Positions 1 to 9,645 of a DNA stretch of 64,000 bases are shown here, piece by piece. This DNA comes from Naumovozyma dairenensis CBS 421 (lineage: Eukaryota; Ascomycota; Saccharomycetes; Saccharomycetales; Saccharomycetaceae). The stretch is taken from positions 248,001 to 312,000 of the forward strand of contig NC_016488.1 in NCBI RefSeq assembly GCF_000227115.2, written 5' to 3'. Position numbers and translations under genes: made by a program. The notes beneath the pieces are model-generated. The model was not told the origin of the DNA. It was given only the letters and a program-made list of their open reading frames with translations, and searched no databases. The stretch's first letter is position 1, and each line of letters starts with the position of its first letter.

Positions 1-174
1 CAGAAGAGACACCTTATAATAATATTCAAAACCCAGTATGAGACAAACTATAAATTTGATTAGAGAATCCATTGCTACTTTTATTGCAAGACTAATTAGC
101 CCTCACGCAACATAAACTAAACTAACACAGGAGATACAGGAAAGCTTTATACAAACAAAAACAAAGCAAAGCAA

Positions 175-2475
175 ATGTCTAACCTTGCTGTGAACCTTCC
201 CTTAGAGGTACTAGAAAAGATTATTGACTTAGATATGGACAGTTGTCAAACTTTTTTGGCCTGGTCTCAAATTTCAACATATTTTAGGGATATAATTAAA
301 ACTCGAATTGGAATCGTTCTAGTTAAGGATGGTCTGGTTGAACCAACTGCAGAAACGTTTCCTTTGGATTTTAATGTGTTACTTACTAATTCCAATCATT
401 TTTTAATTGATAGTGACATTCCTTTGGAGGAATCATCTACCTATGATCGCTTCCTTAGTTTTATGAATCAATTCCACAATATTCTGGTCATAATACAATC
501 GGATAGAAGTTTTAGTGACTCACTAGCGTCTATTCTAGGGGAAATCGGCCGTAATAGCTACATAGGGGCAACTATAAATATCATTTACAATAGTTCAGTT
601 GACTTTCTAAGTAAATTATATTTCAGAGAATTATCGTTATATCAAAGGGCCCTAAATTTATGTGAACTTCATGTTGTAGGGAACAGAGTGCCGATGCAAT
701 CAGAAACATGTGACATTGACACCCTTTTCAAGACTACTTATATTTATAATTTGAAATCACTTTATTCATTGGATATTAAAGATGATACACATATTTTGAT
801 TGCTCCTCAGTTGAGACACATTAGGCAAATTAGTTGTTCTGATACGTCTACAGATCTAGTTCAATTTCTATCAAAATGCACCAAGTTAAAATATATCGAA
901 GGAACAAAGTTCCCATTACCGTTCAAGAACATTAGGAAATATCGCATGCCGTTTTGTCAATCAATGACTTTAACAAACTATAATCATAGTATAACATATC
1001 CAATAATCGATGGATCAAAAGTTTCTACAGAACTTATTTTAGTTCCAACTCTAAGAGCAGTTGATCCTGAATTTTCTCGTCTAATGTTCCCCAATATATC
1101 TAGAATGGTTTTGAAAGTGACAGGATTTACTCGTCATGTAGTAGATTTTAAATGTTGTCATTTCCGTAATTTGAAACAATTGAGCATCAAAGGCGCTACC
1201 ATCCCATGGATGTCCCTAATAAATTCAGATGTTGAAAGTATTGACAGTTTGGAATTGATTTTAAATACAGAAGATGATTTGAAATGGTTGCAGGAATGTC
1301 CATTCAAATTAGAAACATTATACATTGGATCAATTGGAGGGCAACTGATTAATGATTACCAAATTAATCCTATTTTTGAAACTTCAAAATTGGTAGCGAC
1401 GAATTTTGAGTTAGATCTTCATAATTTATGGCAATGCTACCTTTTACAAAACCTTATCTTGCCAAATTTACATCAAGAAAATTCATTGACAATTTATTTC
1501 AACGAAACTCAATTAACCTCGATAGTTAATGAAAATGACAAACCTTTGAAGAAATTAAATTTAACACATGAAGACAAATGTATAATCTACAAATTGCCAG
1601 AGCTTACGCATTTCACCCTAATTTGTATTGAGCCAAGAATTTCCTCAGGAAATAGCAATCCAAATGTCTCATCGACAAACAGTATCCGAACACTTAGCGC
1701 TTCTTCTTCGAGCTCGACGAAATCATTTGGTTCGCACCAAGATTATAATAATAATTCAAATATGTATGCCATCGATGCTGCATTAACAGGTTCAATGAAT
1801 TATTCTATTTCCCCCTCTCAATTTAGGAGGAACAGTTTAGCTGGTTTGGATGATAATACTGCACGGAGACAAAGTATGATCACCTTTGATTATCCTCATT
1901 CAATCCTTACTCATACCTCCCAAAATAATGCAAACAAGAGAAGAAAATCATCTTTATCAAGCATAGGTATAGCCCCTTCATTACTAGGTCCAAATACAGA
2001 TATTGATGAACCATTTGTAGATGATGTGATATTATTCCAACTGCCTTTACGGGGTTTGAAGATATTATCTTTGAATTTGAATGCTTTGGAATCGTCATTA
2101 CTTTCTACAAGACTTATGGCGGCTAAAATAATACCGTTATTACAAATTATCGTTGATGATACTACAAATCTTACAAATAGTGTGTCAATTAGAAAATTAC
2201 TGGAAGAAATGGTGAAAGAAATCACAAAACTCGTTCAATATCCATATAAATTGAAACTTCCAGGAATGGCGATAGACAAGTTGCAATTCTTCATTGATCT
2301 CTCTGGATCAATTGATATCGATTTCTTAGATATTGATTATTTGATTTTCAAAGCAGAATTGGAAACAATGTTGAACCGTAATGATCTACAAATAATTATC
2401 CAATTTGAATCAGCTATGAACACCAACTTTGATATTTCGAAGCTTTCCAAAAAGTCGGTACTATTAAAGTTTTGA
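175..2475 (+). CDS. F-box / leucine-rich-repeat-like protein (766 aa)
   Basis: The N terminus (NLPLEVLEKIIDLD, then a Trp and FRD about 20 residues later) has the pattern of an F-box, roughly residues 6-45, which would bind Skp1 in an SCF ubiquitin ligase. The middle is rich in Leu/Ile with irregular LRR-like strands. Residues about 488-620 are a Ser/Asn-rich low-complexity insert, and an LRR-like segment resumes at FQLPLRGLKILSLNLN before the C-terminal end. The start is an ATG with an A-rich leader. I cannot assign it securely to one S. cerevisiae F-box gene; large ones such as SKP2, DAS1 or LUG1 are candidates by size only. It lies tail-to-tail with HPR1. The coding call is firm; the F-box call is inferred from a short motif. 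Confidence 0.75.
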   Translation: MSNLAVNLPLEVLEKIIDLDMDSCQTFLAWSQISTYFRDIIKTRIGIVLVKDGLVEPTAETFPLDFNVLLTNSNHFLIDSDIPLEESSTYDRFLSFMNQFHNILVIIQSDRSFSDSLASILGEIGRNSYIGATINIIYNSSVDFLSKLYFRELSLYQRALNLCELHVVGNRVPMQSETCDIDTLFKTTYIYNLKSLYSLDIKDDTHILIAPQLRHIRQISCSDTSTDLVQFLSKCTKLKYIEGTKFPLPFKNIRKYRMPFCQSMTLTNYNHSITYPIIDGSKVSTELILVPTLRAVDPEFSRLMFPNISRMVLKVTGFTRHVVDFKCCHFRNLKQLSIKGATIPWMSLINSDVESIDSLELILNTEDDLKWLQECPFKLETLYIGSIGGQLINDYQINPIFETSKLVATNFELDLHNLWQCYLLQNLILPNLHQENSLTIYFNETQLTSIVNENDKPLKKLNLTHEDKCIIYKLPELTHFTLICIEPRISSGNSNPNVSSTNSIRTLSASSSSSTKSFGSHQDYNNNSNMYAIDAALTGSMNYSISPSQFRRNSLAGLDDNTARRQSMITFDYPHSILTHTSQNNANKRRKSSLSSIGIAPSLLGPNTDIDEPFVDDVILFQLPLRGLKILSLNLNALESSLLSTRLMAAKIIPLLQIIVDDTTNLTNSVSIRKLLEEMVKEITKLVQYPYKLKLPGMAIDKLQFFIDLSGSIDIDFLDIDYLIFKAELETMLNRNDLQIIIQFESAMNTNFDISKLSKKSVLLKF

Positions 2476-2600
2476 AGGAAACCTTTTCTCTCAACGTGTT
2501 TGTTAGTCGAGTACATATGCATATACTTCAGTTATTATTATGATAACATATTATTCTGTCCCTGTTATACACGTTCCTATAGCATTAATATATATGTGAC

Positions 2601-2876
2601 ATGACATTAATAAAAATACTAATCTTTATAAGCGACGCTCTCAAAAACATGCTTTTGTACAGTCCTATATACCATCAACTATTTAATATAAAAAATGTAC
2701 TAGTTTTTGCAGCAATAGGTCAAGCATCATTATATACATGCGCACTATTTACAAAAACTCTCCCAAGCAAGAGTTCTATGGCTAGAAAATTGCTGTCATT
2801 CGTTGTAAATATTAGTAATGTAAATGTTTTATATGAGGTTTCCTCCTCAAAGAAAATGTCTGAAGATAATGCGTAG
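2601..2876 (+). CDS. Small hypothetical ORF (91 aa), possibly membrane-associated
   Basis: A complete ATG-to-stop frame in the 470-base gap between the convergent F-box gene and HPR1. The first two thirds are hydrophobic (ILIFISDAL and VLVFAAIGQASLYTCALF could be membrane segments); the tail is polar. I recognise no family. It could be a genuine small protein or a chance ORF within two overlapping 3' UTRs. Confidence 0.25.
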   Translation: MTLIKILIFISDALKNMLLYSPIYHQLFNIKNVLVFAAIGQASLYTCALFTKTLPSKSSMARKLLSFVVNISNVNVLYEVSSSKKMSEDNA

Positions 2877-2949
2877 TCTATATATTCTAATATATAATGG
2901 AATAAGTTTGAAAAATGCTGAATGTATCTATCTTCTACCCAGATTCTAA

Positions 2950-5343
2950 TTAATATTCTAGATCAATGACGTCGTTAGCATTTTCATGATCAGACGCCAC
3001 TTGTTCTTCCGGTATTTCAATAACTTCATTATTATTATTATTATTATTATCATCCTCCTGTTTCGTTTCGGAAGGTTCATCATTGTTGGTATCTGTCACT
3101 TTGCTTTCGGTTATTGGACTTTCTTCTATAATAATTTGCTCATTTTCATTTTCTTCATTTTCTTCTTTTTCTTCTTCTTTATTAACAATGGGCTTAATTT
3201 CTTCAACATCGGTACTTCCTTTCTCTTCATTCGTCAAAGGATTTACGAGTTTCGATTTCTTGGGAAGTGAATTTTCATCAAAGGTTGTATCTTCCTCCAA
3301 TGGTCTTTTTTTCTTTTCATGATTTTTCATATATTCTCTCGCTATGTTTAATTTTTCTTGATGATCCTTCAAAATTTCATCTTTGAATAATAACCTTGGT
3401 TTGGTTGTTTTAGTATCCCATTCATCCACTAAATCTTTATTAAATAATCCCTTTATTCCAATATCTTCATTAACTTTATTAAATTCAAAAAGATATTGTG
3501 ATCTTAATGAACGTAATATTTGCCAACGTTTAACAATTTCATTATCTTCATCCTTTGGTTGATTTTCCGAATTTCCATTTGTAATATCAGTAAACCATTT
3601 TTCTTTTAAATTTGCATATAATCCATTGGAATGATTGATAGTTTGACCTTCAATGTTAACATTATCTAAACCTGAGTTTATCTTCCAAACATTATTGATT
3701 GATTTATTACCCAATTTAACAAACCCAAATTTTTTAAAGGAATAGTTAAATGTAAATTCATTCGGTATTTTTTCATCAGAGATTTCAAATTTTTGGAAAT
3801 TTTTGAAATTGTCTGCTTTGGCATCTAAATAATTTAAATCAGATTCCATTAATTTAATAATTATATTTTCAAAAGATGGATCTCTTAATGAATAAAAATG
3901 AATGATTCTTGTTTTAATTATACGATCACTTAAAAGTATAATTTTTTGATATTTTTTATCATCTATTTTAATTTTATCAATTTCTTTAACGAGATCATCA
4001 GAACGATCCTTACGGAACGCATTCTTATATATTGTTTTAAGTTCATCAGAGAGTAATAATTTTTTCATAAATGAAAGAACAAAGACTAATTGTAAGATGA
4101 ATTGTTTCCTGAAGAAGTCATTATTTGGCGCCATCATTTGGGAATATAATGTTTCTGGATTGGTAGTGGATATTTCGAGCAAATTAGGAGGAAGTAAATC
4201 AGAATTCGTTGATTGAATGCCCATAAATGCCTTCCAATAATTTTCTTTCCCCTCTGTTAATGTTTTGGATAGTTCCATATAACGAGGTTGTTTTGATTTA
4301 GTCAGACTAAAATCCGCCTGATAATTTGAATTTAATTTATTTTCTAGATGTTTTAGTTTCTTTTGATGAGTCTTTGTCTTTCTATAAAATGCATCTTCCA
4401 AATCAAACAATGCATCTATTACGGGATTCATTGTTTGTTCGAGGTCCAGTTTATCATCATATGATGCGAATATCGTACCTAATGGATTTGTAATTAAATT
4501 TTCCACCACGTAAAGATAATCATTGAAGAACATTTCATTTCTTGAGTTTAAAGTTCTATTTTTCCCCGATATATCGATTTTATTCCAACTACTACCCGAT
4601 TTCAATTGATCTTGAGAAATGATTAACGATCTATTAAAGTTAGATTCCTCATAAATTGGCAATAATTCCGATACGAATTTTTCTAGTTTATATTTCATTT
4701 TAAAATGTAACGGGGTATTGAAATTTTCATTTCTATCCAATAAATTAATCAATTCATTCCAATGGCGTAATTTTTCTGATAATGGAGCTTTATAACTTAT
4801 CAAATTGGAGAGACCTTTATAATCATTATCGTCATTATTGTTTGCCTTAAACTCAATCAATGCGAGTTTCGCATACGTCCAGAATTTCAGTATTTCCTTT
4901 GGCCAAGTTAACAAGTCTGTTACCATGGTGAATAAATCGAAATATATTGATAACCACGATGATATGATCTTCATATTTTTTCTCGAATGATAACAAAAAT
5001 CTAAAATAGTTGCACATAAAGCGAGTTTCCTTTCAACAATATCGTCTGTTGTATACCCTTCGCCTTCAAACTCATCATTTGGGACATGATCATGATCAAG
5101 CGGAGTGGATAAATTTTCAATTATTATTCTTTTCAAAACTAAACTAATGATATTGTCTTGATTTTTTTCAAATTGTGAAATAGAATCATCCCATTTGAAA
5201 GTCAAAAGTTGATCATTAAATGTGGTTGATTCCAACGGTTTTGTAAGGATTGTAGTTCGTACATCATTTGAGATTGCCGTTAGTTGTGGTACCAAGAAAC
5301 TGGCACAATTGTGGATCACTGATTCTAGTTTTCCAGTAGACAT
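2950..5343 (-). CDS. HPR1: THO complex subunit Hpr1
   Basis: Matches S. cerevisiae Hpr1 (752 aa; here 797 aa) along its length. Shared landmarks include NLISYKAPLSEKLRHWNEL, ESNFNRS, RKQFILQLVFV, and the KLGNKSINNVWKI block before a WQILRSLRSQYLFEFNKVNE segment. Hpr1 is the THO1 homologue in the THO/TREX complex, coupling RNA polymerase II elongation to mRNP assembly and export and limiting R-loops; it acts in the nucleus. The last ~130 residues are disordered, Lys/Glu-rich, with an Asn run. The frame extends upstream to a TTG at 5367, but the first ATG is at 5343 and gives the natural N terminus MSTGKLES, so I start there. In S. cerevisiae its 5' neighbour is RGP1; here it is ERG27, because the block between is inverted. 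Confidence 0.95.
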   Translation of the reverse strand: MSTGKLESVIHNCASFLVPQLTAISNDVRTTILTKPLESTTFNDQLLTFKWDDSISQFEKNQDNIISLVLKRIIIENLSTPLDHDHVPNDEFEGEGYTTDDIVERKLALCATILDFCYHSRKNMKIISSWLSIYFDLFTMVTDLLTWPKEILKFWTYAKLALIEFKANNNDDNDYKGLSNLISYKAPLSEKLRHWNELINLLDRNENFNTPLHFKMKYKLEKFVSELLPIYEESNFNRSLIISQDQLKSGSSWNKIDISGKNRTLNSRNEMFFNDYLYVVENLITNPLGTIFASYDDKLDLEQTMNPVIDALFDLEDAFYRKTKTHQKKLKHLENKLNSNYQADFSLTKSKQPRYMELSKTLTEGKENYWKAFMGIQSTNSDLLPPNLLEISTTNPETLYSQMMAPNNDFFRKQFILQLVFVLSFMKKLLLSDELKTIYKNAFRKDRSDDLVKEIDKIKIDDKKYQKIILLSDRIIKTRIIHFYSLRDPSFENIIIKLMESDLNYLDAKADNFKNFQKFEISDEKIPNEFTFNYSFKKFGFVKLGNKSINNVWKINSGLDNVNIEGQTINHSNGLYANLKEKWFTDITNGNSENQPKDEDNEIVKRWQILRSLRSQYLFEFNKVNEDIGIKGLFNKDLVDEWDTKTTKPRLLFKDEILKDHQEKLNIAREYMKNHEKKKRPLEEDTTFDENSLPKKSKLVNPLTNEEKGSTDVEEIKPIVNKEEEKEENEENENEQIIIEESPITESKVTDTNNDEPSETKQEDDNNNNNNNEVIEIPEEQVASDHENANDVIDLEY

Positions 5344-5596
5344 GATGATAAGCAGGTTTCTTTTCAAAATTCTAAGATAATGAAGAGAAAAAAAAGGACT
5401 ATTTAAGGAGAAGACAGTGATACCCTTTGCTGAATATATATTTTTCAGTTAGCTTTTTGATAAAACCGGGATAAAACTAGTTAACATTATATTTCTTTGT
5501 TATTATTGTCCCTCTCTTTAAGATTTTGAAATTTCTTGAATGTATGACATCTTGTTTTATCGCTTACGACGATTTATTTTTCTTCTCCATGGAGAA

Positions 5597-5605
5597 TAGC
5601 CGCCA
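5597..5605 (+). promoter_or_regulatory. URS1-like (Ume6) motif
   Basis: TAGCCGCCA matches the core of URS1 (TAGCCGCCGA), the Ume6 binding site of S. cerevisiae. It lies about 250 bp upstream of HPR1. Function is inferred from the motif only. Confidence 0.35.
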
Positions 5606-6055
5606 TACCGCATTCGGTAAAAGGAAATAATACCATTGATGTTAAACACTTATTGATTGAGCTATACTCTTATCGTTATCATTAGTTAAATGTCTCTAAA
5701 ACGGATTGATAATAAACCCTCATAGTTCAGTACACACTGTCTTGCCTGCTAATGTGATGGGTTTCCGCATCACAAGATCGGTACTTTGGACAGAAATGAT
5801 TCTAGCATATGTAGGACGAATAATCTAACGGTATTTTGGAGTTGGCTCTTTAACCATAGTCCCCGGAAAGCAGATATCTTGGTAAGATATATATGCTCTC
5901 TATCGCATAACGTGGTCAACAGGCAATATCACATATATATATATATATATATAATATATAAAGCAAACACAGCCTATAACCAGAGACAAATACAGGCTAT
6001 ATTCTATATTTATTTATTTTGTAGTAAAGAGGATTTTCGCGGAGTTATTCCTCGT

Positions 6056-6064
6056 TGGCGGCTA
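6056..6064 (-). promoter_or_regulatory. URS1-like (Ume6) motif, opposite orientation
   Basis: TGGCGGCTA on the + strand is the reverse complement of the same TAGCCGCCA found at 5597. It sits inside a 9-bp perfect inverted repeat, GAGGATTTT (6029-6037) with AAAATCCTC (6064-6072). Motif-based inference only. Confidence 0.35.
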
Positions 6065-6115
6065 AAATCCTCACCCAGTCACCACCACCACGCCTTTCCC
6101 TGATGAGAAGATATC

Positions 6116-6146
<31 letters not shown>

Positions 6147-6602
6147 CATATTTCACATAAGACGTCCCTCCCCATATTGCTGTAACGTAAGATCATTTAT
6201 GAAATGATGATACAGTTTTCTGGTTTATATCAGATTGAACATTAATATTTTAAGGGACTTTAATTGAGTATTTTTCCTCTCACTCTTTACCAGATGTATA
6301 TAAAGAACTCTTGAAAAACTGTGTTGAGGCTTAACTGATCTAACAGTAGAATCAATATGCTTATAGTTCAATAACAAGAATGACCACCCCACTCAAATCA
6401 TATTACATCATTTGGGTATACAAACTTGTATTCCAGGGTATATATTAGACATTACGTACCTAATTCTGCGCTTACTCTTTTGGGTCTTACGTCTCATTGC
6501 GATATATCAAAGAACAAAAAAAGTCCCTCCAATCTCGTAACTCCTGTCTGTATTATGTATAAACCGTACGAATAGGCTCTGTCATTAGTCACAGAAATAA
6601 TT

Positions 6603-6609
6603 TCGTATA
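6603..6609 (+). promoter_or_regulatory. Sterol response element match (TCGTATA)
   Basis: Exact match to the Upc2/Ecm22 core TCGTATA, about 700 bp upstream of ERG27. A 7-mer occurs by chance, so its weight comes from the target gene and the second copy at 7174. Confidence 0.35.
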
Positions 6610-7173
6610 AAATATCTAGCTCCTGACTCCACTTGCAAACTTGGATCATCTAAATAGTAAGATCTAGGGAATCATATTGTACTCACATACTTGGAATGAT
6701 TTATTATTATCATCTCAAAGAGAGGATCTATTTCGGGAGCTTTCTATCCTTTCTCGTACAAGTGGAATACAACAATAGCTGTGTTATTGACTACATGGCA
6801 CTTTTTGTCGAGATTTTAACTTTAACTAATCTAACTAACATTAAACTCACTCATTGTTTAGTAGTACATATTGATTAACAGGGTCATTTTCAATGCTATA
6901 TTTGAATATTTTCTTTTATAAAACAGTAATCTAAAAAAATTTGGAACAGGATCAGAGGCTGTAAATCGTGATATGTATATACTGTATAAATAAGCAAATT
7001 GTGAATAGAACAGCATTCCATTTTATGTCCCACTTGGATAGGATAGGATATCCACGTTCTATATTTACTGTGTATCAATAAAGCAGGCTTACGTACGTAT
7101 ATACTATTCGGGGGATCTATACGCACATATGTAGTAAACGAACTAAGCGCCTACAACCATCATTATATAAGAC

Positions 7174-7180
7174 TATACGA
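7174..7180 (-). promoter_or_regulatory. Sterol response element match close to ERG27
   Basis: TATACGA on the + strand is TCGTATA on the - strand, 128 bp upstream of the ERG27 ATG. That is a typical distance for an Upc2/Ecm22 site in an ergosterol gene. Inference from motif and position. Confidence 0.5.
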
Positions 7181-7307
7181 ATCTCGAGAATCCATTTTGA
7201 AAGTATAAAAAACATGCAAGCAAGCAAGCAAGCAAACACTCATTCTTTAAGCTTTCTCTTGATGAACAAATGTATTTGACTATATAAGGTGACAGAACTT
7301 GTCTACA

Positions 7308-8402
7308 ATGAATGAGTATAAGGTTTGTGTTGTGATAGGCGCAAACAGTAACTTAGGGATCAACATTATATACAGATTAATTGAAGAAACTTCCAAAGTT
7401 CACGATCATGATAATAAGCCTGTAACATTAACTTTCGTTATTTCCTCGAGGACACTAATTCGTTTAAAAGAAGTAAGCCAATTAGTTAAATTGTTTATTA
7501 CAAAGAATAAAATTAAGAACGTTTTGGTAAATTTCAATTATTTGCTATTGGATTTAACAGATATGCAAAATATAATAGATGCTGCTGTGTATATTCAACA
7601 AACATTTGATCATATAGATTATTTCTTCATTAATGCCGCTCAAGGCGTTTGTGGTGGTATTGATTGGTTCGGTGCTATCAAAGAATTAATATTGAATCCT
7701 GTGAAGGCAGTTACAGATCCTAGTTACAAACTTCAAGAAATTGGTTTAAAATCAAAAGATGGTATGGGCTTAATTTTCCAGGTCAATGTATTTGGACCGT
7801 ACTATCTAATGAAACAACTATTACGGCAATTATCAAAAAGGAATGGCAAAGTGATTTGGATCTCTAGTATAAGGTCAGACTCTAAATATTTATCATTGCA
7901 AGATTTGGAACTATTAAATACAGGTCAACCATATGAAGGTTCAAAACGTGAAGTAGATCTATTACATTTGGGTACATACAAACGCCTCCGAGAACAAGGA
8001 ATATATCAATATGTTACACAGCCAGGGATCTTCATCAGCCAATCATTTAATCAATTCCTTAATTTCTTCACCTATTATGGAATGTTACTCATGTTATATT
8101 TGGCTCGATTTTTTGGCTCTCCTTGGCATACAATTGATGGATATAACGCTGCACATGCTCCGATATATATTGCTTTAGCAAGTGAGAAAACTAAGGAAAA
8201 ATGTTCACCGTTGTCTCAAAATTTAAAATATGGTTCAGCAACATATAGAGATGGATCTGAATATATTAAACCGCAGACAATCGATACGACAGCATTAGAT
8301 TCAGTTCAGAAATTCATTGAAGACAAAGAACTGGAATGGGATCTGAAATTGAAGAAAGAGATCATGTATTCACAAGTGGAATCATCGGAAAGTTGCATAT
8401 AA
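7308..8402 (+). CDS. ERG27: 3-keto sterol reductase Erg27
   Basis: Short-chain dehydrogenase matching S. cerevisiae Erg27 (347 aa; here 364 aa). It reduces the C-3 ketone of sterol intermediates during C-4 demethylation in ergosterol synthesis, with Erg25, Erg26 and Erg28 at the ER and lipid droplets. Visible features are the N-terminal cofactor motif GANSNLG, the NAAQG motif near residue 105, the catalytic Tyr and Lys in YEGSKR, and the block QPGIFISQSFNQFLNFFTYY. The open frame extends to a TTG at 7299, but the ATG at 7308 (MNEYKVCVVIG) aligns with the family start. In S. cerevisiae the gene lies on chromosome XII beside ICT1; here it lies between HPR1 and FIN1, as expected if the ancestral order was MTC5-ERG27-(SAC6)-FIN1 and the block inverted. 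Confidence 0.96.
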   Translation: MNEYKVCVVIGANSNLGINIIYRLIEETSKVHDHDNKPVTLTFVISSRTLIRLKEVSQLVKLFITKNKIKNVLVNFNYLLLDLTDMQNIIDAAVYIQQTFDHIDYFFINAAQGVCGGIDWFGAIKELILNPVKAVTDPSYKLQEIGLKSKDGMGLIFQVNVFGPYYLMKQLLRQLSKRNGKVIWISSIRSDSKYLSLQDLELLNTGQPYEGSKREVDLLHLGTYKRLREQGIYQYVTQPGIFISQSFNQFLNFFTYYGMLLMLYLARFFGSPWHTIDGYNAAHAPIYIALASEKTKEKCSPLSQNLKYGSATYRDGSEYIKPQTIDTTALDSVQKFIEDKELEWDLKLKKEIMYSQVESSESCI

Positions 8403-8501
8403 CATTATGTGGGCACTCTGTTAGAAAAGAATAACCTGTATAGTATATTTTTTCGTAGAGATCAATTGTAAACAATAAAAAACTATTTTCCTTCATTCTT
8501 C

Positions 8502-8987
8502 TTACCTCATTTTATTTCTTTGATCCAGAATACTGTGTTCAATCCTCGACATACGAATTTCTAAATCATCTTGTTTTTTAATTATCTTTATCAACATATC
8601 TTTTGCTTCTTCTAATTGTTGAAGCACCGCCTCATTTTTACCATCTTCTTCTGGAGTTCGAGAGGACGGAACGTGGAATTTCACTCTCTTCTTCGGTATC
8701 ATACTACTATCACCATGCGTATCTTTCCTCGAATTATGTAAAGTGTTCATTTCAGTAAGTGTGTCCAAATCATTCTCCCTCTCCAGTTTTTGAAGTAAAT
8801 TCTTATTCTTACTCGGAGATGCACGTAAAGGTGAAAGTGATGATGGATCTCTTTCTGATTGTATCCTTTCAGGAGACATTAACCCATTCTTAAACCTTGA
8901 TCTAATCCTACTCCTTGAACCATCCCCACCGACCGTTTTATCTATATTGAATTTGGTAGGTGAAGTGGGGAAATATAACAATTCATT

Positions 8988-9022
<35 letters not shown>

Positions 9023-9317
9023 GATTTGGTAAATGCTCTCTCGTGTTTGATAATAAGCTATCAGATATAGAATCTCTATAAGTCTTTTCTAAATGGTGAG
9101 GAAATGAAACTAATCTCTTCGGTGGACTTCCTAAATGTCGAGCGGTTTCTTGAATTCTGATTGGAGATAATGATAACGATATCCTCTTCTCATTTTTGTA
9201 ATGAGATTGCGGTTTGCTTGTTTTATCATTCCTTGACGGTGAGAGGCTTAATCTTTTGAAGACATCTTTCGTGGGGTGCAGCTTTGAATTACTCCTATGA
9301 TTGTTGTTGGTAGACAT
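8502..9317 (-). CDS. FIN1: Spindle-stabilising protein Fin1
   Basis: Homologue of S. cerevisiae Fin1 (291 aa; here 271 aa), a coiled-coil filament protein that binds spindle microtubules in anaphase and helps target PP1/Glc7 to kinetochores. The diagnostic block is FPTSPTK followed by GGDGS and RFKNGLMSPERIQ, nearly identical to S. cerevisiae. Several SP sites (SLSPSR, SLSPIR, MSPER) fit Cdk regulation. The C terminus is a short coiled coil. An 11-residue Asp run comes from an ATC trinucleotide tract. I chose the ATG at 9317 because MSTNNNHRS aligns with the S. cerevisiae start and has an A-rich context; an in-frame ATG at 9380 would add 21 residues. Confidence 0.93.
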
Positions 9318-9645
9318 TATTTTTATATCTTTGTCTTGGTTCTTATCCCATTGTTTTATGGTGTTGGATTCAATCAACATTAAGTCCTAAACTAATTAAT
9401 TCTTTTATTTGTTTATCTTTTGTACGTATTTTTTGTATATTTACGATAAAATAATAATATTTGAAGATCTAAATCTCTGAGGAATAAATAATATTACTAA
9501 ATGGGAACCAGAAAAAAAAGAAGAGTTATAAATTGATAAAATAATTTTATAGTTAGAAATAAGTGTGAATTCTATATATAAAATAAAATCTTATGAAGAA
9601 GCAGAAGTAGACTATATATGACTGGCTATAATCGTTTCGTAGCAT

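Larger units (their letters stand above)
5344..7307. other. 1.96-kb divergent intergenic region (HPR1 / ERG27)
   Basis: This is the shared upstream region of HPR1 (-) and ERG27 (+). I see no convincing gene; the small ORFs at 5786-6103, 6696-6878 and 6896-7126 run through AT and GT microsatellites and lack recognisable protein character. It holds (TA)n tracts near 5933-5956 and 6112-6130 followed by (GT)n, a 12-bp palindrome TCTCCATGGAGA (5584-5595), two Ume6-type motifs, two sterol-response-element matches and a (GCAA)n tract (7216-7236). It is also one breakpoint of the inversion relative to S. cerevisiae. Confidence 0.6.

Noticed and set aside
2986..3322. Two + strand frames opposite the HPR1 3' end
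   Set aside because: Antisense shadows of the Asn/Glu-rich Hpr1 tail.
5786..6103. 105-codon ORF in the HPR1-ERG27 gap
   Set aside because: Runs through a TA microsatellite (Tyr-Ile repeat) and has no protein-like conservation pattern.
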